Shown here: piece after piece, positions 1 to 10,059 of the stretch
Numbering within the stretch: the first letter of the stretch is position 1
Layout of the letters: the number at the start of each line of letters is the position of its first letter
NCBI GenBank assembly: GCA_018398575.1
Contig: JAGTXZ010000005.1
Location: forward strand, 3,658,001-3,722,000
DNA: 64,000 nucleotides
DNA from: Ampelomyces quisqualis
Lineage: Eukaryota > Ascomycota > Dothideomycetes > Pleosporales > Phaeosphaeriaceae
Direction of reading: 5' to 3'
Notes under the pieces: model-generated
Told to the model about the DNA's origin: nothing
Database searches by the model: none
What the model saw: the letters and a program-made list of their open reading frames with translations, nothing else
Made by a program: the position numbers and the translations under genes

Positions 1-827
1 CCTACACTGTGGCGAGGGAAGTGCGCAAGCGGTACAACGCTGCATGTGAAAGAGTCATGATGACACTCTACGACGCCAAAACAGGTGTCAGTGGAGGCAC
101 AAGCTTGACGATGTTGGAGCTTTTCAACAACTACTCGCTAGGCCATCTTGCAAAGAGTATGCATCCTTACTCTCTGTCACCTGTCAAGGCCGACAAGTCC
201 GTTGGTAGTCCCGCGAGCAGTTTCCCACATGGCCTATTCGGTTTGCTTTCGGTTCCGGAACTTGGTGGTGTACAGACTGTCGGTCTAATGGCTTCAGTCG
301 ACGAATGCATCACCCATCGGTCATGGGGACTTTACGCGCAAACCGCACAACAGTCCAACGACCCGTCACTCTCCTACGGCCCACGCTTTCGCTTCAACGA
401 GTATATGCGCGCCAGTGGTATCCTTACTGGTGTCCTGATCAAGGTTGCGCTCGGTACAGTGGGTCTCTTACTTGCGCTGCCACCCACGCGCTGGCTGCTT
501 AGCCCACTCATCAAGAAGTTCGTCCTTCAAGCACCAGGAGAGGGTCCCAGCCGAGAGAGCATGAAGAACGATTTCCTGCACTACAAGGCGGTCGGTATCG
601 CAGAGGACGGAAAGGGCAAGGTGACCGCCAAACTCGACATCGCGCATGGAGGCTATGCTGCTACGGGTATCACTCTGGCTGCAGCTGCCCAGGTCATCCT
701 CAGAGGTAGACTCGAAAACACCGAGGCGGGAAGGCTTGGAGGTGGAATTTTGACGCCGGCAACGCTGGGAGAGCAATACGTCAAGACATTGAACGACTTC
801 GGTGTCAAGATTACCATCGACAAATGA
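1..827 (+). CDS. Saccharopine dehydrogenase-like oxidoreductase, 3' part (5' end outside window)
   Basis: The reading frame is open from the first complete codon at position 3, so the start lies upstream of the window; the GTG at 9 is not taken as the start. The visible ~275 residues match the C-terminal half of the saccharopine dehydrogenase-like / trans-acting enoyl reductase family: a substrate-domain segment, a hydrophobic stretch followed by a basic segment (about residues 135-175, including LLLALPPTRWLLSPLIKKF), and the family's closing block with GGILTPATLGEQYVKTL. The NAD(P)-binding Rossmann half must lie upstream. Such proteins are membrane-associated or lipid-droplet oxidoreductases whose substrates in fungi are mostly unknown. 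It lies next to two decayed oxidoreductase genes, so it may be the survivor of a former metabolic group, which is inference. Family assignment is fairly firm, substrate unknown. Confidence 0.75.
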   Translation, partial: YTVAREVRKRYNAACERVMMTLYDAKTGVSGGTSLTMLELFNNYSLGHLAKSMHPYSLSPVKADKSVGSPASSFPHGLFGLLSVPELGGVQTVGLMASVDECITHRSWGLYAQTAQQSNDPSLSYGPRFRFNEYMRASGILTGVLIKVALGTVGLLLALPPTRWLLSPLIKKFVLQAPGEGPSRESMKNDFLHYKAVGIAEDGKGKVTAKLDIAHGGYAATGITLAAAAQVILRGRLENTEAGRLGGGILTPATLGEQYVKTLNDFGVKITIDK

Positions 828-1323
828 GCTGTGCGTCGACGGTTTGGGACACGATATAACCTAGCCTGCGAGTACACTGCCATAGTGCTTCGAAATTATG
901 GTGTTAGCGAAGGACATGCACGAGCTAACTAAGTTCTGCAAAAAGGTCACTATTCGCGAGCAGAGCCTTAGTTGTATTTATAAAGTTCCGTCTCGCTTGC
1001 GGAGTGGGATATCTGGTATGAGTCTTGTGGCCTATCAGGGAGCCATAAGCAACGTGACTTTGGTTATCAATCAGCTCAAACGTCTTGTGCTCACAAATTT
1101 TGATTCCTTATCACTTCACGGCAGTGTAGCATTACCAATCACCATTTGGGTATCACCCGCTTAAGTCTAGCGTAGTGCACCCACACGCAAATTGCTTCTG
1201 TCAGCTTTCTAGAAATCACAATCAACAGCATATAATTCACGCAAACAGTGCATAATAGAACGTTTTCCAGTACATCATGATCCTTCCGCCAAGAGATGGC
1301 ACCTGGACTTCACAGAATCTGCG
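828..1323. other. Intergenic, no gene seen
   Basis: About 0.5 kb between the reductase stop and the decayed Old Yellow Enzyme. A short open frame (898-1164, plus strand) has no recognisable family or codon pattern. No upstream Old Yellow Enzyme sequence (FMN-binding half) was recognised here. Confidence 0.5.
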
Positions 1324-1999
1324 GTGAAAAGGGAGATATGGAAGCTAGGTAGAGCGGACGAAATGGAATCAATGGAAATGTACTCTCGTTTCGTACACGG
1401 TACTCGAAGTTGCCAAAGCCGTCATCGCGGCTGTTGGGAAGGACAAAGTTGGATTCCGCTTCAGTCCCTTCAGCACCTATCTATCCATGCGCATGGCCGA
1501 CCCGATTCCTCAATTCACCTATCTCATCAGGGAGCTAAAGGCTCTTGGTATCGCCTTCATACATCTCGTCGAGCCCCGCGTTTCAGGCGACACCGTCATT
1601 GACACCGAGGAAGTGGACTCGCTCATCCCATTTCTTGACGCCTGGGGCGACGATCGTCCTGTCATCGTGGCAGGCGGGTATTCGGCTAGAAGTGCACGGA
1701 AGGCAGCGGGTCCTGGTGGAATTTACCAAGGCAGGAAGGTTGCCATCGCTTTTGGTAGGCATTACGTTAGCAATCCTGATCTTGTATTCAGGGTCAAGCA
1801 TGGAGTGCCGCTTGCGCCATACGATCGCAAGACGTTCCATGATGTTGGGAACGAGAATGGGTTTACCGATTACGAATTCTCAGAAGAGTTCAAGGCGCAG
1901 ATTACTCGTCAGGCGTGGCTCGGCGAGGGAAGAAGCAAACGCAACAGTCTATGCCTTATAGAGAATGTATCAAGTAATAGGGGCAAGCGATTCATATAG
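1324..1999 (+). pseudogene. Old Yellow Enzyme (NADH:flavin oxidoreductase) remnant, 5'-truncated and frameshifted
   Basis: From about 1391 to 1999 the frame encodes the C-terminal third of an Old Yellow Enzyme: LEVAKAVIAAVG, FRFSPFSTYLSMR, HLVEPRVSG, the phosphate-binding IVAGGY segment, the FGRHYVSNPDL block and the LAPYDRKTF end with a GFTDYEFS tail. Just upstream, in another frame, RADEMESMEMYSRFV (about 1348-1395) resembles the family's RTDEYGGSIENRxRF loop, so the frame changes at about 1393-1400. The N-terminal FMN-binding half with the catalytic His-Asn pair and Tyr is absent. The family uses FMN and NAD(P)H to reduce activated alkenes; this copy cannot be functional as it stands. The tail is also longer than usual, ending in unrelated residues. 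A hidden upstream exon is possible but none was seen. Confidence 0.75.
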
Positions 2000-2164
2000 T
2001 AAGTATCTTTCCATACGCACACTACATGTTCCAATACAGTAGTACCAGGTCTAGCCACCTGGTCATGACCGTTTTACAATATGACGAATCACGATTGCTG
2101 GGGGTTTTTTTTCCTGTTAGAAAGTGTCCCGGCTGCCAGTCTGCTGACTACACGGACGCGGTTG

Positions 2165-3008
2165 TTAGAGGACCGTTCCTTCGCCCTTCTCCAGCTTCTC
2201 TATAGGATCGTAAGTCACGTCCCATTTCGCACCAGAGACACATAGTCAGTGACTATACTATAGCATGTTGATACGATATGTACCAGTAACTTCTTTCGCC
2301 AACTTCAGCAAGTCTCCCCACGACATCCGATCGCCAGCAAAATCACTATGCTCTGGCCAGCTATCCTGCTCGAGCATAGCCACGATGTACTTCGCCAAAT
2401 CATTCGAGTGCAAAAAGGCCACAGGAGCCTTCCCGTCCCCTGGAATGGCAGCACGATGGTTATGGAAGTCGATGGCATAAATGAACGGATTCATATTGCT
2501 GGGAACGCCTGGCATAGCGTAGTGATTGAGGGTCCATCCGAGGATGATTCGAGTGAATTGGAGATGACTCTTGCTTAAAAAATCTGCGGCGTCAATCAAC
2601 CATTGTCCAACTAGGTAGAAAGAAAGAATATCTTTTGTGTATTTGAGGCCGAATTCGCTGGGGATGAACTTCTTGATTGTGGTCGAAGCGATGGCGGCGT
2701 TGATCAGATTCAACTGTGCTTGAGCGGATTCCTCCGAGAAGAGACCGAGTGGTGAGATGACTATCTCGACATTGCGCTCTTGAAGCTTGCGATATTATTG
2801 TAGTCGGCTGTCAGGACAAGCACGTCAAGACCGGGAATGGTGGATGGATGGCTAATAAAATGAGCTTTATGGAAACATGGGCTTGAAGAGAAAAAAGCTT
2901 TACCTTTCGACTCAGAACCACGACTTTGTCTCTCCCACTTCGAGCAATCTCCTCAACAATAGTCTTCCCAATACCACCTGTGCCTCCTGCAACTGCGACG
3001 GTAACCAT
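2165..3008 (-). pseudogene. NmrA / isoflavone-reductase-like NAD(P)-binding protein, frame-disrupted
   Basis: The start at 3008 gives MVTVAVAGGTGGIGKTIVEE, a Rossmann GGTGGIG motif, then VVVLSRK and a GT donor at 2903. The rest reads as a family member: HPSTIPGLDVLV, ERNVEIVISPLG, IPSEFGL, ILGWTLNHY, HSNDLAKYIVAML and, in a third frame, GAKWDVTYDPIEKLEKGEG ending at 2165. The frames do not join. The candidate acceptor near 2834 leaves the wrong phase. One base is off between DYNNIA and KLQERNVEI near 2780. The last intron (from about 2261) has a branch-like CTGAC but no AG before the C-terminal block. Three faults argue for decay rather than one sequencing error. The intact family binds NAD(P)H and acts as a reductase or redox-sensing regulator. 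Confidence 0.65.
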
Positions 3009-3910
3009 GGCGAATTGGTCAGAAATTGGTATATGATGCTCTTTTTGCATGATAGGTTCAAATGGTGTCTCTGAGAGCCTACTTTTCACCGCCGAAACTC
3101 ATATACACGCGTTTTCGGCGCCGAGAAAACATGCCGCTGTCTTTTGTCAGCGCATAGAGACCCCAGTTTTAAGCTACTGATCATCCAAGAGGTCTAGGCC
3201 AATTGTCTGGCGAAACGTGGGTTGAAATCAGTAGGGTGAGAAAAGCTGCTTATGAAATGCCCAGCGTTGGACGGACTTTCACTGTCCAGATCCGCCAAGT
3301 AGACCGGACGGTCTTGGTCTTCGTCCACTACATGTCTTAAGAACGAGTCAAGTACTCAGAACATGTATCGTCTTTCAATATTTAGAGATCGGATGAACCA
3401 CTTTAGGTTAGCGTGGATGATCCATACGTGTACTGGAGGCTTGGGACTTGGGAAGAGCACTTTTATCTTAAATTTCGCGGGAGTCTGGTCTTCATCTAGA
3501 TTGGTGTTTATTTGAACCTCACCCAAAGCTTTGAGATCCTGATGGGCAGACAAGACGTGAGTTATAATTAAAATCGAGCACATACACTGTTCCACGGTAC
3601 ATATCCTCATCAGTACTGATCTGTCTGCGAGCTGCTGCCACTTACCAGGACCAATGGACAGGTAGACTAAGCATCATGTGCAGGCATTACGTACTGCCAT
3701 CAGGTGGCGAGTTGAGGTGGTTGGTCAGACTAAAAGGAGTGTGGGATTCAACCGTTCATTTTTCTACAAGTCGTAAAGGAATGACCTTGGTCTTATAAAT
3801 GCTAATAAATCGCTATGCAGATTGGTGTAGAAGCAGTAGACATTACTATATTCCATACTCATGCAATAACACATGAGTTCATATGGGCCTTGGCCCAAAA
3901 CCACGAGTAT
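3009..3910. other. Intergenic, only a doubtful short ORF
   Basis: About 0.9 kb. A minus-strand frame at 3356-3610 (84 codons) contains a plausible-looking stretch (GEVQINTNLDEDQTPAKFK) but has no family match I recognise and no clear splice partners. I see no other gene. Confidence 0.4.
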
Positions 3911-4435
3911 CTAAAGACCGCAGTTGCTGACAGCGACTTGAGCATATTGAGCCTCGATGCGACCCAAAGCCTGGGCCTGACCATTTGTGAGGTCGTCCAT
4001 GGCCGCCTTGGCGAGGTTGAAGCCGTTGCCAGCGTGGTCAACGGCAAGAACATATACAGTTTTGCCGTTATAGGTGATACCGTAGCAGGTACCGCACTAC
4101 ATCAACCACTGTCAGAGTCTGTTACTATCTAGAGCATCGCGATGACAAACCTGTGCGCTGTTCCAGCCCCCAACACCCATGTAGCCACCAATGCGGGGAA
4201 ATCCAGCAATAGCACCCTGGTTTGGCCATCCGTACTTCGTGATCAGTCCGTTGGGACCATCTGAACAGGAGACGGACGTGAGAACGCGGCCGGCATCGTC
4301 GTAACCGGTGTCGTAAGAGACTGGGTGGATGAGCTGAAGGACATGGCCAGATTGATGGATTCACATACCAGAGATCGCAGATACAAGGCTGGCGAAGCTG
4401 AGAGCAGCAGCGGAAACGGCAGCGGAGAGCTTCAT
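3911..4435 (-). CDS. Cerato-platanin family secreted protein (SnodProt1 type)
   Basis: Three exons: 4435-4369, 4320-4151 and 4096-3911, joined at GTATGT/CCCAG and GTTTGT/GTAG sites and giving a 140-residue protein. Exon 1 encodes a signal peptide (MKLSAAVSAAALSFASLVSA). The mature protein starts VSYDTGYDD and continues with LTSVSCSDGPNGL, KYGWPNQG, GGWNSAQCGTCYGITYNG, VLAVDHAGNGFN and a final AVSNCGL. All four conserved cysteines are present, two of them formed at or near the exon 2/3 junction. Family members are small double-psi beta-barrel proteins of the fungal wall and surroundings that bind chitin oligomers and are often recognised by plants as elicitors. Length and motif order match the family closely. 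It stands alone between gene-poor stretches. Confidence 0.93.
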
Positions 4436-4933
4436 GATAGATGAATTTGTTTTGTGTTTTGGGATTGGTAGTCTGCCAAAAGTCCCGTGAAGGTTTAGTT
4501 ATTGTTGATTACTGTTAGGTGTGAAGATGCTTGAGTTGATGTATTCCAATGGCGACGTCTACCACTCTTATACCATTGCCTTCGCGATAGCAAACCGCAT
4601 CGACACGATGAAGCTCACACTTGCTCATCCGCAGTGTCGTCATTGCTTCGTCCTACATGGTAAAGATGAGCAAAATTCAGGGTGTCCATGAACATCGATA
4701 GCGTTACAATGAAGCTAACTCTACGTTTCCGAGCAGGTGACGGTGTGCAGGCAGCGCTAGGCACAAGGACAGGGCAGGTGAGCTCATGGCGGCGAGAACA
4801 CGAGAAAAATTGCGGGGGTTGGTGTTATTTTGGGAAGAAGTTTTGGCAGGGTAACTGCGGGTTAGGCCAGCTTGAACCTCTTTGAGCCTGACAAGCCTGA
4901 CGAGTCTTACCCGAGGCTAAGGGCTGGTTATGG
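4436..4933. promoter_or_regulatory. Upstream region of the cerato-platanin gene
   Basis: About 0.5 kb separates the cerato-platanin start from the inverted-repeat element. It should contain this gene's promoter, but I identified no specific site and no gene. Confidence 0.3.
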
Positions 4934-5330
4934 GCGCACCACAATAAGATGATATCGCGCACCCCAATTAGGCAATATCGCGCACCTAATAAGATGATAT
5001 CGCGCACCCTAATAGGCTCACGCTAGCTAACTGACAGCCTAACATAAGGTCTACCTTTAAAGCGAGCTACATAACAAAGCTAAAGGTCTTAAGATTCTTG
5101 TGTTAGAATATACTCCAAGTTTTAATCTTGATTTTAAAAACAATTTTAGCAGGAAATGTACCAAAACTCCCAAAAAATCTACACGTGACTGATGTAGCGC
5201 GATTAATATGCTAGACCTACCCTACTGTCCTACCTAATGTTTGTACAGTGTTGTGGTTTTGTTAAGGTTCTAAGCTATGTACTAAAAATAGGAACTTATT
5301 GAAGTGCGCGACATCTTATTGGGTTGCGCG
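4934..5330. mobile_element. MITE-like element with imperfect terminal inverted repeats
   Basis: The left end (4934-4963) begins GCGCACCACAATAAGATG, and the reverse complement of the right end (5299-5330) begins CGCGCAACCCAATAAGATG. About 24 of 28 positions agree. The left arm carries further tandem copies of the motif ATATCGCGCACC (about 4952-5013). The interior of about 300 bp is AT-rich with no coding frame. This is the layout of a non-autonomous DNA transposon or its relic. I could not define a clear target-site duplication. The AT-rich core could reflect repeat-induced point mutation, but that is unproven. Confidence 0.55.
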
Positions 5331-6624
5331 TCAGCATCCCCCCGCTGGTTACATCGCCCCGACCAAAACGGGCCACGATGCATCCGATCAATACGGAGTA
5401 CGGAGTATTCGTACAGGGTAATTGGTAGCACTGTGTTCTTGAAGAAGCGTCTGCACAAAATATCCATGTGAGGTGTTTGTATATTTCGGCGCCATTGAAG
5501 CCGGCCACGTTGGTCCTTGCTCGTGACTGATCAAGGGAGAGCTACAACGTTGGATGGCAGTCGATCCACAACAAGACGCGTACTGTGTACGTTGTCAATG
5601 TTTGACACGTACGTAGATCTCGCCGCCTATAGCCTCTCTTGGAACCTACATCGATGGTCGGCATCCGTTACTCAGCTCATCTCTCAAGACAGCGTGTTGC
5701 TTTGCATGGTAACCATGAGAAATGTGCACAGCCTCACGGCTCCCAATGGGACCTCGCAACATTCGTGTCAGCGAAGGCAGCCGGTGCGCGACTCTCGGAA
5801 GATAGATCATCTTACGCCTGGAATACTCAAGGCCACCCTGAAGCTCGGGATGTTCAATTATCGAACTGGCGGTATCTGCGCAGTACCGGTACATTCTTTG
5901 GCTCCAATGCCGATGTCATCTCCTGCAGGCGCCGATTGCGGTAGATGAACAACCAAAGGTCAAACCGAAACATCTCGGTGCGACTAGGAGGGGCTACTTC
6001 AACACTCCAGACATTATGGCGAAAAGGCGTTGTCGAGGGCAGGAAGCCAAGGACGTTTACCTATGGGACCGTCGCCGCTTTTGAAGTCCGTGCGCCATAG
6101 CCTCGCCTGACAACGCAACTGTCTGCGTCTCATGCCTTCACTTCCGCGTTTCATCTCTACCACGAAACACGCAAATCCCTAAGCTTATCGTCCCGGTGTG
6201 CCAATACCCCTGGCTGTCAAACAGCCACTTTTGAGACCTCAGGCACAGCACGATGTGCAGTGGCCGGAGACAGGCGCCTGTTAGCGGAGTAGCCAATAGT
6301 CAAAACTCCCATTGGCCGCGTACAATCTGGAGCCCTCCGCTAGTAGATTTTTCCAAGGACCTGGCGACAAATTTACGTGGTTTCGAGACTTGTGCTGTCG
6401 CGAAGCTGTCCCGCCATGACCTTATCAGGCCGACTTATTCATCTTGGAGGCACATAGCCGGCGGCGACTGTTTCGAGCACTGTGATATATAACTCTCTCA
6501 AATGTTCTCAAATGCAGCCCTCTTTCTTCAGGCAGGTCCATCGTTACAGTTCACACTAGTAAATTCACTTCTTTCATCTTCGATAACCCAACGAGCTAGT
6601 CTCTCTTCAACACAGCCAATCATA
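5331..6624. other. Intergenic with TACGGAGTA repeats; upstream of the cupredoxin gene
   Basis: About 1.3 kb with two direct TACGGAGTA copies starting at 5392. Open frames of 100-143 codons at 5517-5948 lack any recognisable domain and overlap one another in different frames, so I treat them as chance. The last ~150 bases are pyrimidine-rich and probably hold the cupredoxin promoter and leader. Confidence 0.4.
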
Positions 6625-7286
6625 ATGCTTTTCACATCAATCCTCGCTACCGCCGCTTTCGCAGGCGCCGCTATCGCGGAAAATCACGTTATTGCTGTCG
6701 CGAACAAGACCGGAGGCCTCGCGTTCGTACCAGACACCGTCAACGCAGCTGAGGGTGACACCGTCACTTTCAAGTTCTGGCCCAAGAACCACTCCGTTGC
6801 TCAGAGCACTTTCGCTCAGCCATGTGAGCCCTCGAACAACGGCTTCTGGTCTGGTTTCGTTCCCACTACCGATTCCGAGAAGGTCGCCAACTGGACCTTC
6901 ACCTATGAGGTCAGGAACGCCTCAGCACCAGTGTGGTTCTACTGCAGTCAGGGACGCCATTGTCAATCTGGAATGGTTGGGGTGATCAACCCTCCGTAAG
7001 TTTGGCACCTTGGCTCTACATCTGATTCATCTAACACGAACTTAGTCGCTCCGGTCCCAACACATTGGCTGCCTACAAGAACGCTTCTTCGCTTGCACGA
7101 AACAACGTCAGCCCCTCATCAGTTGCCGGCAGCGGTGGTGAACTCACCGAGGGCAGCAACTCCACTTCCAACAACTCGTCGCAATCTGGGGCTGGATCAC
7201 CTCCGGGCACAGGTGCTGCTTCGCACCTTGCTGGAAGCGCTGCCTTCGCTGGTCTTACCAGCTTCTTCGCCTATCTCCTCATCTAG
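6625..7286 (+). CDS. Extracellular cupredoxin-domain protein, probably GPI-anchored
   Basis: Two exons, 6625-6995 and 7046-7286 (GTAAGT donor, CTTAG acceptor), give 203 residues. The ATG at 6625 is preferred over an upstream in-frame ATG because it places a clean signal peptide (MLFTSILATAAFAGAAIA) at the N-terminus. The cupredoxin domain covers about residues 20-124 and shows a full set of type-1 copper ligands: His56 (KNHSVAQS), Cys107, His112 and Met117 (WFYCSQGRHCQSGM). A Ser/Thr/Asn-rich linker follows, then a hydrophobic C-terminus (AFAGLTSFFAYLLI) typical of a GPI signal. Such serine-rich blue-copper-like proteins sit on the fungal surface; their physiological partner is generally unknown. 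N-x-S/T sequons suggest glycosylation. Confidence 0.9.
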
Positions 7287-8465
7287 ATAACTTCAAAGGA
7301 TGGTGCGAACTAGACACAATACAAGAAAATTTTAGATGCGGAACAGATTCAAGGGCATGATGGCGGAACAAACGAATGGCGAATTACATTGCGTAATTGA
7401 GGAATGCGGAGTCAGGCGCAGGACGGCATTCCTCATATAGACCACTATTGGTTGAACATTTTTCTAAGGGGATTTGTACGATAGGACGTATAAATTTCTT
7501 CAAGTGTCTCTATACACACAGTATGTACTCTTTGGGTGACGTTTTCATTGCTTTGCTACAAACACGTGAAAACTGGTCGAGAACTCCGATACTTCCATCT
7601 AGCGCAAGACTTCCTGGCGGCTTCGAAAGATAGCAAGTTAGCGTCCTCTTAAAATGAACTATGAGGCCAGATTCGGCCCAAGCAAATGGATAGAAGGGTC
7701 ACAACTCTGACAATAAAAAGTCAAAATCAGGACCAAATTCTCTCTGGCTTTCTCCAACTCGTTATCCTTGACACTATGTACGACCAGCAGTATAACCAGA
7801 TCAATTGCCATCCGCTGCAGTGATACATGGGCCAAATTTCCTTTGCTAGCGGTATTACCTGTGGTATCCTCAAGCCAACTTTGATAACATTGACCTCATT
7901 TGGCCGAAAAAACTTCTGCATTAGGACATTTACGATCCAAGCCATCGAAGACAGCGGCGTGCCTCGGGACATGCGATGGGTCATAAACTTTGCTTCAGAG
8001 GTGCCGACGAAACGAAGCGCGGCCGTCCGGGAGAAACCGGGAAATATTGGCCTTAGTTTCTTAACAACGCTACTGTCACACTGAATCGGTACATCCATGC
8101 CCGTAGAGAAAAACTTTCTGGTAGCAGAGCCATGTTGATACGAATGAGATTGGTTGATTGGCATAATGCCGACGATCAGATCTAGTGCCGATAATTGCCA
8201 GTCTTGTATTCCTTTCGACTCCGTGGTCCCTCGTGAGGTCAAGTCGAAATGCATCCCTTGCCTCGATAACTTCTTCGGTATCAAAAGGTCGTGCGCTTGT
8301 CAACGAGCGTTCATATTTTGCGCTGGCATTATGGCTCGCAGCCTTCATCGCGTGGCTGATGTTTCTCTTTACTTCTTCCACTGTGTTCCCAACCCCTGAG
8401 CGTGTGTCCTTGTCTCAGATTGAAGCGAGTGTTCTTTGTGTGCATCTCCCGTCTGCTCATACACC
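7287..8465. other. Intergenic; long minus-strand frames of uncertain value
   Basis: About 1.2 kb. On the minus strand there is a 185-codon frame (7727-8284) and an overlapping 101-codon frame (8076-8381) starting MEEVKRNISHAMKAAS. Their composition is not obviously random, but I recognise no family. They could be a lineage-specific gene, a decayed gene or chance. Confidence 0.25.
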
Positions 8466-9016
8466 TCACTGCACCTCGTACATCTGCATGGCTCGCTCAA
8501 GGTCCTTGAGACTAGACTTGTCTCCATATGCCTCTTCGAGCATCTCGTTCCTATTTTTTGCACTAGACACCCTTGACTCGATGCCAGCGATGGCTCGTTC
8601 CATGTCCTCTAGGCTAGATCGCTCTCCATACATCTCAAGCAAGATCATGTTCTTTTGTTCCTGTGTAGGCTCTAGTGCCTGGTGCACCTTGCGGTTGGCC
8701 TCATTCAGAGAATTAGTAATGCTAAAGCCTATGCGGCGATTAGCAGCGTCGAGCGTGTTGATTGTTCGACGGCTGGTCAGTGCCATACCAGCGGCAACAA
8801 GTGCCATGGTTGGTAGGTACCTAGGAACAGTTAGGTTTGTAAGACGAGTGAAGCATGATCGACATACCATCTTGCCATCTTGCCGATACGAGGCACAGTG
8901 TTAGCTGTGGCAGTGAGCTGTGCTGCGGCAACATCCTGCATAGGAATGGCCGCGCGAGCACGTGCCGAGGTAGCAAAGAGCCGTTGACGGAGAAGTGGCG
9001 CGATGCGGAACGACAT
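8466..9016 (-). CDS. Small protein with mitochondrial-type presequence, function unknown
   Basis: Exons 9016-8868 and 8820-8466 join through a GTATGT donor and a TTCCTAG acceptor to give 167 residues. The N-terminus (MSFRIAPLLRQRLFATSAR) is basic, Arg-rich and lacks acidic residues, as expected of a mitochondrial targeting presequence with an Arg-rich cleavage region. A short hydrophobic segment follows (YLPTMALVAAGMAL). The C-terminal ~100 residues are charged and helical, with two similar units: ERSSLEDMERAIAGIE and DKSSLKDLERAMQMYE. I do not recognise the family. The exon structure closes in frame and the protein reads as genuine, so the gene is likely real, perhaps a mitochondrial inner-membrane protein with a soluble coiled-coil tail. 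Confidence 0.65.
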
Positions 9017-10059
9017 ATCGGCGATTGTTGTGTATTGCCGAGCAGCTGGATGTATGACGGTGGATAGCGACTTCGTTGTTATAGAAAATTGTCCTGTCTG
9101 GTACGCGACTGGATGGTTGGAAGGTGGTTGTTGGCTATTGGCCAAGATGTTTCGTGATGTATATCGGCCGCGGGTGAGCTATGATGTTGTTACGTCTGAT
9201 TGATGAACAACGACAGTGGGAGCTTCGGACATCGAGTTCCCAAGCAGCCAGGGGCATGTGAAATGTATAAACGGCAGCCTCGGTGCGGGGACGGCACGTC
9301 ACGAGTAGGCTGTGCCATTGTATCACACCATCAGGCCACGAATCACAGCACCACAACGTTACTTTACCCCGCGTACTCCGTAATGAATAGCCCAATCCGA
9401 AGCATTTTCGCGCCGCAGGACGGCCCCAGCAATCCCAAGCTGCAAGCAATTCTCCTCAGGGGTTCGCTGACGCACCGCTTCATTATTGGAAGCGCTCTCT
9501 CGGCCGCGCATGTGTCCCGGCCCATCGCCTGGAGACTGTTCGGCATCAGGAACGGAAAGCACCGGGGCTAAACAGTGTTTGATGAAGGGCGTACTCCGAA
9601 CGGATAAGCTGGCTGGGGTTAGTTTTCGTCCAAAAGTAGTTCGGACGAGCGTGTCGTGTTTGTGGGGTAACATGTGTCGCGTGATCAGGGCCGTGCATTC
9701 CGAACTGCCGATATCTTCCGATGGGGCCGCCTTCGTCGCGAGTTAGGTAAATCGCAATGTTTTTCACAATCCGAAATCCTGTCACGGCTTTCGACGATCG
9801 TTGCCAACCTCTCGGGCGCATGCAGCACCCGCAGACTGCAAGTATTCGACAAGCAGTAGAAGAACAAAAGGTAACAAAAACAATGACATGCAGTGCTGCG
9901 ATTGAGGGTCGAACTACTACAGCGAGATGCTGTCTGATGTGAAGGATAGGGGACATATGGTATATTGCGACCAAGCTTAGGCTGTATGCGTACAACGTGT
10001 TTGAAGCACTGTTGACCATCTCGTCGCTATTATTGTGCTAAACTGAGCCAGCACTGTTC
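9017..10059. other. Intergenic, with palindrome half-sites
   Basis: About 1 kb containing TACTCCGTA at 9374-9382 and a related TACTCCG at about 9592. Several overlapping short frames occur on both strands without recognisable domains. I see no gene. Confidence 0.4.

Noticed and set aside
8185..8904. Plus-strand frame of 239 codons
   Set aside because: It is antisense to the spliced mitochondrial-type gene and has Ser/Ala/Arg shadow composition.
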